The position numbers and the translations under genes were made by a program. The notes beneath the pieces were generated by a model. That model had not been told where the DNA came from and did not search any database. It worked only from the letters and a program-made list of their open reading frames with translations. DNA of 64,000 nt from Streptomyces klenkii (lineage in GTDB: Bacteria > Actinomycetota > Actinomycetes > Streptomycetales > Streptomycetaceae): assembly GCF_003626645.1 (NCBI RefSeq), contig NZ_RBAM01000007.1, positions 372,001-436,000 of the forward strand, written 5' to 3'. Shown here piece after piece: positions 54,547 to 64,000 of this stretch; the stretch's first letter is position 1; each line of letters starts with the position of its first letter.

Positions 54547-55517
54547 GCGAGAGCAGCAGGAAGTGCCTGGTCACGGGCGGCGCGGGCTACGTCGGAAGCG
54601 TCGTGGCGGCGCATCTGCTGGCCGCCGGGCACACCGTGACCGTCCTCGACGACCTCTCGACCGGGCACCGGGCCGCCGTCCCCGAAGGCGCCGCCTTCAT
54701 CCACGGCCGTGTGCAGGACGCCGGGCAGTGGCTCGACAGCTCCTACGACGCCGTCCTGCACTTCGCGGCCTTCTCGCAGGTCGGCCAGTCCGTCGCCGAC
54801 CCCGAGCCGTACTGGCGCAACAACGTCGGCGGCACCGCCGACCTGCTCGCCGCCATGCGCGACGCCGGCGTGCGCACTCTCGTCTTCTCCTCCACGGCCG
54901 CCACCTACGGCGAACCGGCCGCCGTCCCCATCACCGAGGACGCCCCCACCGCCCCCACCAACCCCTACGGCGCCACCAAGCTCGCCGTCGACCACATGAT
55001 CGGCGGCGAGTGCGCCGCCCACGGCCTGGCCGCCGTCTCCCTGCGCTACTTCAACGTCGCGGGCGCGTACGGCCCCTACGGCGAGCGGCACGCCCCCGAG
55101 ACCCACCTGATCCCGATCGTCCTCCAGGTGGCCCGCGGCGAGCGCGAGGCCGTCGCCGTCTACGGCGACGACTACCCCACCCCGGACGGCACCTGCGTCC
55201 GCGACTACATCCACGTCGCCGACCTCGCCGAGGCCCACCTCCTCGCCCTCTCCGCCGCACGCGACGGCGAACACCTCATCTGCAACCTGGGCAACGGCAA
55301 CGGCTTCTCCGTCCACGAGGTCATCGAGACCGTCCGCAAGGTCACCGGCCACCCCGTCCCGCAGACCGCCGCGCCGCGCCGCCCCGGCGACCCGGCCGTC
55401 CTCGTGGCCTCCGCCGAGCGCGCCCGCGAGACCCTCGGCTGGACCCCGCGCCGCCCGGACCTCGCCGGGATCGTCGCCGACGCCTGGGAGTTCGCGCGCC
55501 GCGGGCCGGAGCAGTGA
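54543..55517 (+). CDS. galE: UDP-glucose 4-epimerase GalE
   Basis: 324 residues, ATG overlapping the galT stop. NAD motif VTGGAGYVGSVVAAHLL, active-site Ser in VFSSTAATYGEP, YxxxK in TNPYGATKLAVDHM, and SLRYFNVAGAYGPYGERH. It interconverts UDP-galactose and UDP-glucose. The stop overlaps the galK start (GTGA), so all three enzymes should be made in fixed proportion. Confidence 0.95.
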   Translation: MSESSRKCLVTGGAGYVGSVVAAHLLAAGHTVTVLDDLSTGHRAAVPEGAAFIHGRVQDAGQWLDSSYDAVLHFAAFSQVGQSVADPEPYWRNNVGGTADLLAAMRDAGVRTLVFSSTAATYGEPAAVPITEDAPTAPTNPYGATKLAVDHMIGGECAAHGLAAVSLRYFNVAGAYGPYGERHAPETHLIPIVLQVARGEREAVAVYGDDYPTPDGTCVRDYIHVADLAEAHLLALSAARDGEHLICNLGNGNGFSVHEVIETVRKVTGHPVPQTAAPRRPGDPAVLVASAERARETLGWTPRRPDLAGIVADAWEFARRGPEQ

Positions 55518-56674
55518 ACGGCGCGGCCGAGGGCTTCGAGCGCGCTTACGGGTACGCCCCTGAGGGCGTCTGGGCCGCGCCCGGCCGCGTCAACCTCATC
55601 GGCGAGTACACGGACGTCAACGAAGGACACGTCCTGCCCATCGCCCTCCCGCACCGCACCCGCGTGGCCGCCGCGGCCCGCACGGACGGCGTGCTGCGGC
55701 TGCGCTCGCGCGAAGCGGCGGAGGCGGGCACGGCCGAGCTGTCCCTGGCCGGCCTCGCACCCGGCGGCGTCACGGGCTGGGCCGCCTACCCGGCGGGCGT
55801 CGCCTGGGCGCTGCGCGAGGCGGGCCTGCCCGTGGGCGGGGCGGACCTGTACGTGGAGAGCGACGTGCCGGCGGGCGCCGGGCTGTCGTCCTCCGCCGCC
55901 CTGGAAGTCGCCACCGCCCTGGCGCTGACCGAGCTGCACGGGGCGGTGTGCGAGCGCCCCGGCCTCGCCCGGCTCGCCCAGCGCGCCGAGAACGCCTTCG
56001 TGGGCGTCCCCTGCGGCGTCATGGACCAGACGGCGTCCGCCTGCTGCACCGCCGGCCACGCCCTGCACCTCGACACCCGCGACCTCGCGCTGCGGCAGGT
56101 GCCCTTCGACCTGGCGGCCCACGGGCTGCGGCTGCTGGTGGCCGACACCCGCGTCCGGCACGCCCTGGCCGACGGCGCCTACGCGGCGCGGCGGGCCGGC
56201 TGCGAGGCGGCGGCGCGGGCCCTGGGCGTACGGGCCCTGCGGGACGTGCCGCACGCGGAGCTGGAGGACGCGCTGGGCCGGCTCGCCGACGCGTCCCTGC
56301 GGCCCCTGGTGCGGCACGTGGTGACCGAGGGCGAGCGCGTACGGGAGGTCGTGGCGCTCCTCGCCACGGGCGAGCCGCGCAAGGCGGGGCCGCTGCTGAC
56401 CGCCGGGCACGCCTCCCTCCGCGACGACTTCGCCGTCTCCTGCCCGGAGCTCGACCTGGCCGTCGCGGTCGCGAACGAAGCGGGCGCGCTCGGGGCGCGG
56501 ATGACCGGCGCCGGATTCGGCGGCTCCGCGCTGGCGCTCGTGGAGGAGGGAGCGGCGGACGCGGTCGGCGCGGCCGTCACGGCGGCCTTCGCGGCGGCCG
56601 GGCACCGCCCGCCGCGGGTCTTCGCAGCGGTGGCGGGCGAAGGTGCGCGGCGGGTGCTCCGGGGCGAGGGGTGA
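55514..56674 (+). CDS. galK: Galactokinase GalK
   Basis: 386 residues, GTG overlapping the galE stop. GHMP kinase with the galactokinase signature GRVNLIGEYTDVNEGHVLPI, the ATP loop VPAGAGLSSSAALEVATAL, the catalytic region CGVMDQTASACCT (Asp), and MTGAGFGGSALALV near the C-terminus. It phosphorylates galactose at C1 to start the Leloir pathway. It is the last gene of the gal operon. Confidence 0.95.
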   Translation: MNGAAEGFERAYGYAPEGVWAAPGRVNLIGEYTDVNEGHVLPIALPHRTRVAAAARTDGVLRLRSREAAEAGTAELSLAGLAPGGVTGWAAYPAGVAWALREAGLPVGGADLYVESDVPAGAGLSSSAALEVATALALTELHGAVCERPGLARLAQRAENAFVGVPCGVMDQTASACCTAGHALHLDTRDLALRQVPFDLAAHGLRLLVADTRVRHALADGAYAARRAGCEAAARALGVRALRDVPHAELEDALGRLADASLRPLVRHVVTEGERVREVVALLATGEPRKAGPLLTAGHASLRDDFAVSCPELDLAVAVANEAGALGARMTGAGFGGSALALVEEGAADAVGAAVTAAFAAAGHRPPRVFAAVAGEGARRVLRGEG

Positions 56675-56994
56675 AACCGGGCCGGCGGGCCCTGCCCGAT
56701 CGTGCAGTCGCGCATGGTCAACTTCGCGTCGTTCCACGTCGTTCACTGCCTCAATACTGAACAGAAAGCTCACCATAAACAGGCGGGTCGAGCAGTTTTG
56801 CCAATCGGCTTCCGTTGCGGGACCCCCGCCGTACGCTGATGCACAGTGCCGGTGGGGGCCGGCGCTGATCAGGGGGCGAGACAGGCAGGTACGACGCCCG
56901 GGGCGGGGTGGAAGTCGACAAGTGCGGCGGCGGCCGTGCGGTGTGCGGCGGCCCCGGACCGGGCGCCGTACCCGCACTGACCGCCGCCCAGGAT
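56675..56994. other. Intergenic region between galK and second regulator
   Basis: A 320-bp stretch without a convincing ORF. The part around 56735-56820 is less GC-rich (ACTGAACAGAAAGCTCACC, then AGCAGTTTTGCCAATCGG) and probably carries the regulator's promoter. TACGCT at 56832-56837 is a possible -10 box. I see no strong terminator after galK and no repeat of the dispersed family. Confidence 0.4.
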
Positions 56995-57876
56995 ATGGGG
57001 GTGGCTGTGGCACGTATTCGGGTACTGGTGGTCGACGACCACCGCATCTTCGCCGAGTCGCTCGCCGCCGCCCTCGCGGCCGAGCAGGACGTGGAGGTCT
57101 CGGCGGCCGGCAGCGGGCCGGCGGCGCTGCGCGCGCTGGAGAGGGCGGCGGCCGAGGGGCGCCGCTTCGACGTGCTGCTGATCGACGCCGATCTCGGCAC
57201 GGTCGGGCAGGACGGCGCCGGGGTGGTGCCGGGCCAGCTCAGGGGGCCGGCGCCGCACGGCGCGGGCCTCGGGCCCGGCCACGGTCCGGGTCACGGCCCG
57301 GCCCACGGCGTGGGCCATGTGCCGCCCGTGCACGACGGCGGCGGGTCCGGTGAGGGCACGGTCGACGGGATCTCGCTCGTGGCCGGGGTGCGCACCGCGC
57401 ACCCCGCGGTGCGCACGGTGGTCCTCGCCGAGCGCGACGACCCACGGAGGGCCGCGGCGGCCCTCCAGGCGGGCGCCGGCGGCTGGGTGGCCAAGGACTG
57501 CTCGCTGTCCCGGCTGCTGGCCGTCATCAGGGGCGTCCTGCGCGATGAGACGCACCTGCCGCCCGCCCTGCTCACGGGCGTGCTGCGGGAGCTCACGGCG
57601 GCCCGCAAGCACCGCACGGAGAGCGAGCGGCTCGTGGAGTCGCTGACGCCGCGCGAGCGGGAAGTGCTGCGCTGCATGGTGGCCGGGCTGGGCCGCAAGG
57701 CCGTCGCCGAGCGGCTCTACCTCTCCCCGCACACCGTCCGCACCCACATGCAGAACGTGCTGGGGAAGCTGGGCGTCCACTCCACCCTCGCCGCGGTCGC
57801 GCTCGCGCGCCGCGCCGGGGTCGGGCCCGTGGACCTAACCGGGAGTGTTGTCGAACGGGGCGGTCAGCTGGCGTAG
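56995..57876 (+). CDS. LuxR-family response regulator with Gly/Pro/His-rich insert
   Basis: 293 residues from ATG 56995; GTG 57001 is a close alternative. The receiver domain starts VARIRVLVVDDHRIFAESLA and has the phospho-acceptor in VLLIDADLG. After it comes an unusual insert of about 60 residues, rich in Gly, Pro and His (GLGPGHGPGHGPAHGVGHVP), before the receiver resumes with ISLVAGVRTAHPAVRTVVLA. The LuxR HTH is LTPREREVLRCMVAGLGRKA, then LSPHTVRTHMQNVLGKLGV. The His-rich loop could bind metal. With the Asp-less regulator at 52.7 kb it brackets the gal operon. No kinase gene is adjacent. Confidence 0.85.
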   Translation: MGVAVARIRVLVVDDHRIFAESLAAALAAEQDVEVSAAGSGPAALRALERAAAEGRRFDVLLIDADLGTVGQDGAGVVPGQLRGPAPHGAGLGPGHGPGHGPAHGVGHVPPVHDGGGSGEGTVDGISLVAGVRTAHPAVRTVVLAERDDPRRAAAALQAGAGGWVAKDCSLSRLLAVIRGVLRDETHLPPALLTGVLRELTAARKHRTESERLVESLTPREREVLRCMVAGLGRKAVAERLYLSPHTVRTHMQNVLGKLGVHSTLAAVALARRAGVGPVDLTGSVVERGGQLA

Positions 57877-58332
57877 TAGATCGGCCAGCTCGCGGCGCTG
57901 GGTGCGGGACAGCTCGGAGAGGATGGCGCGCTCCTGCTCCAGGAGCCCGGCCAGGGCCTCGTCCGCGCGGTCCCGCCCCTCGTCCGTGAGGCGTACGAGC
58001 ACGCCCCGGCGGTCGCTCGGGTCCGGCTCGCGCCGGACCAGGCCCTTCTTGGCGAGCCGGTCGATGCGGTTGGTCATCGTGCCGGACGTGACCAGCGTCT
58101 GGGTCAGCAGCTGCCCCGGCGAGAGCTGGTACGGGGCCCCGGCGCGGCGCAGCGCGGTCAGCACGTCGAACTCCCACGGTTCGAGCTCGTGCTCGGCGAA
58201 GGCGAGGCGGCGGGCGCGGTCGAGGTGGCGGGCCAGCCTGCTCACGCGGCTGAGCACCTCGAGTGGCTCCACGTCGAGGTCAGGGCGCTCGCGACGCCAC
58301 GCTGAAACCAGCCGATCGACCTCGTCCTCCAT
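57835..58332 (-). CDS. tamR: MarR-family regulator TamR
   Basis: 165 residues from ATG 58332 (MEDEVDRLVSAWRRERPDLD). Winged helix: FAEHELEPWEFDVLTALRRA, QLLTQTLVTSGTMTNRIDRL, and the wing PSDRRGVLVRLTDEG. Its divergent neighbour is trans-aconitate methyltransferase, the same arrangement as S. coelicolor tamR/tam, where TamR responds to citrate-type ligands and controls tam and aconitase. The operator TCTTGACGTCAAGA lies between the two genes. The 3' end overlaps the convergent regulator gene by 42 bp. Confidence 0.88.
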   Translation of the reverse strand: MEDEVDRLVSAWRRERPDLDVEPLEVLSRVSRLARHLDRARRLAFAEHELEPWEFDVLTALRRAGAPYQLSPGQLLTQTLVTSGTMTNRIDRLAKKGLVRREPDPSDRRGVLVRLTDEGRDRADEALAGLLEQERAILSELSRTQRRELADLLRQLTAPFDNTPG

Positions 58333-58339
58333 GACGATC

Positions 58340-58345
58340 AGTGTA
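58340..58345 (-). promoter_or_regulatory. Candidate -10 box for leaderless tamR transcript
   Basis: TACACT on the minus strand ends 7 nt before the tamR ATG and no ribosome site is visible. It is 22 bp from the TamR palindrome, so binding there could block the promoter. Confidence 0.45.
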
Positions 58346-58367
58346 GAGGGTCTGTCGACATGAAGTC

Positions 58368-58381
58368 TCTTGACGTCAAGA
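58368..58381. promoter_or_regulatory. TamR-type operator palindrome
   Basis: TCTTGACGTCAAGA is a perfect 14-bp palindrome midway between tamR and tam. It has the TTGA/TCAA half-sites typical of MarR and TamR binding sites. It is probably the shared operator controlling both genes. Confidence 0.75.
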
Positions 58382-58405
58382 TACTTAGGTGGCGATCCTG
58401 GAGGT

Positions 58406-59197
58406 ATGACCACTCACGCTGCCACGCCTGTCTGGGACCCGGAGCAGTACCTGCGTCACTCCGGCCCCCGCGCCCGGCCCTTCCACGACCTGCTGGCCCG
58501 CGTACCGGTGCGCGATCCCGCGCGGATCGTGGACCTCGGGTGCGGCCCGGGGAACGTCACGGCACTGCTCGCCGAGCGGTGGCCCGGGGCGCGCATCACG
58601 GGCCTGGACACCTCGGAAGAGATGCTGCGGCAGGCGCGGGAGCGCCTTCCCGGCGCGGAATTCGTCCACGCGGACCTGCGGGGATGGGCGCCGGAAGGCG
58701 CGTACGACCTGATCATCTCCAGCGCGACGTTCCAGTGGGTGCGGGGGCACGCGGAGCTGTTCCCCAGGTGGGTGGAGGGGGTCGCCCCGGACGGGGTCTT
58801 CGCCTTCACGGTGCCGGGCAACTTCGACGCGCCCAGCCATGTCCTGCTGCACGAGCTCTGCGAGAGCGGGGCGTGGCGGAGCCGGCTGGGAGGGCTCTAC
58901 CGCCCCGGGTACGTGCTGACGCCCACGGAGTACTTGGAGCGGCTGGCGGGCCTGGGGCTGACCGTGGACGCCTGGGAGACGACGTACGTGCACGCCCTCC
59001 CGGGCGAGGATGCGGTCCTGGACTGGACGAAGGGCACGACGCTGCGGCCGGTCCTGACGGCGCTGGGCGACGACGAGGAGGCGACGACGCGGTTCCTGTC
59101 GCAGTACGGGGCGCTCCTGCGCGAGGCCTACCCCCGGGGCCCCCACGGCACGCTCTTCCCGTTCCGGCGCGTTTTCGCCGTGGCTCGCCGGGGCTGA
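58406..59197 (+). CDS. tam: Trans-aconitate 2-methyltransferase
   Basis: 263 residues, ATG 58406 with CTGGAGG upstream. Opening TPVWDPEQYLRHSGPRARPF is the typical Tam N-terminus (WDxxxYLxFxxxRxRPxxDL). SAM motif IVDLGCGPGNVTALLAERWP, then TGLDTSEEMLRQARERL and LIISSATFQWVRGHAELF. The enzyme methylates trans-aconitate, a by-product that inhibits aconitase, and so relieves the TCA cycle. It is divergent from its likely regulator tamR. Confidence 0.93.
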   Translation: MTTHAATPVWDPEQYLRHSGPRARPFHDLLARVPVRDPARIVDLGCGPGNVTALLAERWPGARITGLDTSEEMLRQARERLPGAEFVHADLRGWAPEGAYDLIISSATFQWVRGHAELFPRWVEGVAPDGVFAFTVPGNFDAPSHVLLHELCESGAWRSRLGGLYRPGYVLTPTEYLERLAGLGLTVDAWETTYVHALPGEDAVLDWTKGTTLRPVLTALGDDEEATTRFLSQYGALLREAYPRGPHGTLFPFRRVFAVARRG

Positions 59198-59199
59198 CC

Positions 59200-59506
59200 T
59201 CCGGTCCGGGGCGTGAAAGGGGCTCCGCCCCTTTCTTCCCGCCGCGACGGCGATCAGCCCCAGCGCTGCTGTCCGGCGGCGCCGGGCGCACCTGAGCCCG
59301 TACGGCACCGCCGGGCTCCACCGTGGTGGCTGATCGCCGCTGCGGCGGTTTCAAGGATGCGAGCGCATCCTTGACCTGCGCGGACCTGCGCGGCGAGCGC
59401 ACCGGTGAAGGGGCTCGGGCCCTTCGAATCCGCCGCCGCGGTGAGCAACCACCGCGGACGTACTCGGCGGTGCCGAGCCCACCGCACCCCGTACGCCGGG
59501 GCACCG
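59200..59506. repeat. Dispersed modular repeats between tam and tetR
   Basis: Contains CCCGCCGCGACGGCGATCAG (59239-59258), a CGGCGGCGCCGGGCGCACC/CGTACGGCACCGCCGG pair, CGCCGCTGCGGCGGTTTCAA, and one hairpin TCAAGGATGC-GAGC-GCATCCTTGA (59351-59374). The modules are the same as at 50.2-50.5 kb and 36.4 kb. The block fills the whole 309-bp gap between tam and the end of the convergent tetR gene. No gene was found in it. Confidence 0.8.
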
Positions 59507-60199
59507 CTACGCGCGACGGTGCCCCACAAGCCGCGGCTTCGGCTCCAGGCCGTCCAGGCCGTGCCACGCCAGGTTCACCAGATGCGCCGCCACCTCCGCC
59601 TTCTTCGGCTTGCGGACGTCCAGCCACCACTGGCCCGTGAGGGCCACCATGCCGACGAGGGCCTGGGCGTACAGCGGGGCGAGCTTCGCGTCGAAGCCGC
59701 GGGCCTTGAACTCCAGGCCGAGGATGTCCTCGACCTGCGTGGCGATGTCGCTGATCAGAGAGGCGAACGTGCCCGTCGACTGGGCCACCGGCGAATCCCG
59801 GACGAGGATGCGGAAGCCGTCCGTATACCGCTCGATGTAGTCCAGCAGGGCGAACGCCGCCTGCTCCAGCAGCTCCCGCGGGTGGCCCGCGGTCAGCGCC
59901 CCCGTGACCATGTCGAGCAGCTGCCGCATCTCGCGGTCGACGACCACCGCGTACAGCCCCTCCTTGCCGCCGAAGTGCTCGTAGACGACCGGCTTGGAGA
60001 CCCCGGCCTTCGCCGCGATCTCTTCGACCGACGTGCCCTCGAACCCCCGCTCGGCGAAGAGTGTGCGACCGATGTCCAGCAGCTGCTCCCGGCGCTCCGC
60101 GCCGGTCATCCGCACCCGCCGGGCGCGGCGGGCCCCCGCAGCAGGGGCCCGGTCCTTGTTACTGGTGGTATTGCTGTCGATCGCCACGCTGTCAATCAT
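59507..60199 (-). CDS. TetR-family regulator co-transcribed with a desaturase
   Basis: 230 residues from ATG 60199, overlapping the desaturase stop (ATGA). HTH GTSVEEIAAKAGVSKPVVYE, then HFGGKEGLYAVVVDREM; C-domain GFRILVRDSPVAQSTGTFAS. It closely follows the pattern of TetR proteins linked to fatty-acid desaturation in actinobacteria. Translational coupling with the desaturase, and twin repeats upstream of the operon, suggest that it represses its own operon in response to acyl-CoA saturation state. Confidence 0.87.
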   Translation of the reverse strand: MIDSVAIDSNTTSNKDRAPAAGARRARRVRMTGAERREQLLDIGRTLFAERGFEGTSVEEIAAKAGVSKPVVYEHFGGKEGLYAVVVDREMRQLLDMVTGALTAGHPRELLEQAAFALLDYIERYTDGFRILVRDSPVAQSTGTFASLISDIATQVEDILGLEFKARGFDAKLAPLYAQALVGMVALTGQWWLDVRKPKKAEVAAHLVNLAWHGLDGLEPKPRLVGHRRA

Positions 60200-61176
60200 G
60201 CCGCCTCGGCGGCACTCTCCTTCCGTCGGGAGTCCAGGCGGTCGGCCTTGGGCCACCGCACGTCGTAGGCCCAGCCCGCCTGCTCGAACCAGCGGATCAG
60301 GCGGGCGCTGGAGTCCAGCTGCCCCTTCAGCACACCATGCCGGGCCGACGTCGGGTCCGCGTGGTGCAGGTTGTGCCAGGACTCGCCGCAGGAGAGGATC
60401 GCCAGCCACCACACGTTGCCCGAGCGGTCACGCGACTTGAACGGCCGCTTGCCCACGGCGTGGCAGATCGAATTGATCGACCACGTCACATGGTGCAGCA
60501 GGGCGACCCGGACCAGCGAACCCCAGAAGAACGCCGTGGCCGCCCCCTGCCAGGACCAGGTGGCCAGACCGCCGACGAGCGGTGGGATCAGCAGGGACAC
60601 CGACGTCCACAGCACGAACTGGCGGGAGATCGCCCGGATCATGGGGTCCTTGATCAGATCGGGCGCGTACTTGTGCTGCGGGGTCTGCTCCTCGTCGAAC
60701 ATCCAGCCGACGTGGGCCCACCACAGCCCCTTCATCAGCGCCGGCACCGTCTCGCCGAAGCGCCACGGCGAGTGCGGGTCCCCCTCCGCGTCCGAGAACC
60801 GGTGGTGCCGGCGGTGGTCGGCGACCCAGCGCACCAGCGGGCCCTCCACCGCCATCGACCCCATGATCGCCAGCGCGGCCCGCAGCGGCCGCTTGGCCTT
60901 GAACGAGCCGTGCGTGAAATAGCGGTGGAAGCCGATCGTGATGCCGTGGCAGCCGATGAAGTACATCGCGACCATCAGCCCGAGATCCAGCCAGCTCACC
61001 CCCCAGCCCCAGGCCAGCGGGACCGCCGCGACCAGGGCGAGGAACGGCACGGTGATGAAGAGCAGCAGGGCGAGCTGCTCGACGGAACGCTTGCTGTCGC
61101 TGCCCAGCGTGGCGGAGGGGAGCGGGGCTTCCTGGGCCTTCGGCGCGTCTTCGAGCACGTCGGGGCTTGCAGTCAT
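60196..61176 (-). CDS. Acyl-CoA/fatty-acid desaturase
   Basis: 326 residues from ATG 61176 with GAGGGA upstream. The three histidine boxes of membrane desaturases are complete: HRYFTHGSF, HRRHHRFSD (WVADHRRHHRFSDAEGDPHS), and GESWHNLHHADPTSARHG. Four hydrophobic helices lie in two pairs (LALLLFITVPFLALVAAVPL, LGLMVAMYFIGCHGITIGFH). It introduces a cis double bond, probably delta-9, using O2 and a ferredoxin-type donor. The downstream TetR gene overlaps it. Confidence 0.92.
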   Translation of the reverse strand: MTASPDVLEDAPKAQEAPLPSATLGSDSKRSVEQLALLLFITVPFLALVAAVPLAWGWGVSWLDLGLMVAMYFIGCHGITIGFHRYFTHGSFKAKRPLRAALAIMGSMAVEGPLVRWVADHRRHHRFSDAEGDPHSPWRFGETVPALMKGLWWAHVGWMFDEEQTPQHKYAPDLIKDPMIRAISRQFVLWTSVSLLIPPLVGGLATWSWQGAATAFFWGSLVRVALLHHVTWSINSICHAVGKRPFKSRDRSGNVWWLAILSCGESWHNLHHADPTSARHGVLKGQLDSSARLIRWFEQAGWAYDVRWPKADRLDSRRKESAAEAA

Positions 61177-61204
61177 GGGTTCCCTCATGGGGGTCGGAGC
61201 ATGG

Positions 61205-61233
61205 CTACGGTTCCGTAACCTACGGCTTCGTAA
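61205..61233. promoter_or_regulatory. Twin operator repeats before the desaturase operon
   Basis: CTACGGTTCCGTAA (61205-61218) and CTACGGCTTCGTAA (61220-61233) are direct repeats spaced 15 bp apart, each an inverted repeat (TACGG facing CCGTA or TCGTA). They lie 30-57 bp upstream of the desaturase start. Paired TACG/CGTA half-sites are typical TetR operators, so the co-transcribed TetR protein is the likely ligand. Confidence 0.75.
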
Positions 61234-61370
61234 GTATGGCAGGGCGGGGGCGGGGAGCAAGAGGGCTGTGGATAACCGCGCGTCGTGCGGAGACCTATGC
61301 TGGTGGGCGTCGGACAGCGCGGTCCGCAACCCCTCCAGACGTGCCGGAAACTCTGCAAGGAGCAGCACCT

Positions 61371-64000
<2,630 letters not shown>

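Overview
The window is high-GC actinobacterial DNA and almost certainly comes from a Streptomyces chromosome. The signs are third-position GC bias, frequent GTG/TTG starts, ATGA and GTGA stop-start overlaps, an XRE/DUF397 (WhiJ-like) pair, SepX, an RpfB with DUF348 repeats, a secreted tricorn-type protease, and a galT-galE-galK block next to a tamR/tam pair. It is mostly core chromosome with a few accessory insertions. About 53 protein genes and one tRNA-Ala gene are supported. The first gene (MogA/MoaB-like) and the last gene (ppc) run off the window.

Layout. 1-2.6 kb: end of a molybdopterin/gephyrin-type operon (MogA/MoaB-like, RimJ-like acetyltransferase, SepX/GlpR-like division protein), tRNA-Ala(CGC) and a terminator. 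2.6-9.8 kb: Tat-exported GH89 alpha-N-acetylglucosaminidase, lipoprotein plus sensor kinase without a response regulator, DUF1269-like protein, GNAT enzyme, exonuclease III, and a DUF6247/RelE-like pair. 10-13.9 kb: MerR regulator divergent from a Baeyer-Villiger-type monooxygenase and an SDR, then two very small charged proteins. 14-22.8 kb: tricorn protease divergent from a TetR/MMPL exporter operon, MarP-like membrane protease, secreted HNH nuclease. 22.9-32.4 kb: DHA2 exporter, CbiMN-CbiQ-CbiO cobalt/nickel importer, beta-lactamase-fold hydrolase, acyltransferase-3, EamA transporter, SDR. 32.7-43.9 kb: penicillin-binding protein, protein mannosyltransferase, then the housekeeping run rsmI, zinc-ribbon protein, tatD, rpfB, ksgA, ispE. 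43.9-52.4 kb: zinc-ribbon membrane protein, XRE-DUF397 pair, FtsX-type permease, ABC-F ATPase, PQQ-propeller membrane protein. 52.7-64 kb: LuxR-type regulator, galTEK, second LuxR-type regulator, tamR/tam, TetR-desaturase operon, ppc.

The most unusual content is non-coding. (1) A modular family of GC-rich dispersed repeats lies at about 25.8, 32.5, 36.4-36.9, 50.2-50.5 and 59.2-59.5 kb. It combines a CCGCCGCnGCGG-type core, a CGGCGGTGCCG/CGGCACCGCCG inverted repeat and interchangeable hairpins. One copy lies in frame inside the CbiM-CbiN linker. (2) Two 125-bp copies of an imperfectly palindromic element (two mismatches by my alignment) sit in inverted orientation 3.1 kb apart, flanking ispE and the XRE/DUF397 locus. 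(3) Between ksgA and ispE there is a candidate structured RNA whose 17-bp closing stem would hide the ribosome binding site of a 28-codon ORF. These three are the best candidates for something undescribed.

Regulatory sites are unusually readable: paired perfect palindromes before the TetR/MMPL operon, twin 14-bp repeats before the desaturase operon, a TCTTGACGTCAAGA palindrome between tamR and tam, and several TANNNT boxes 6-8 nt from a start codon that suggest leaderless transcripts. All functional calls come from reading motifs and architecture; no database search was run.
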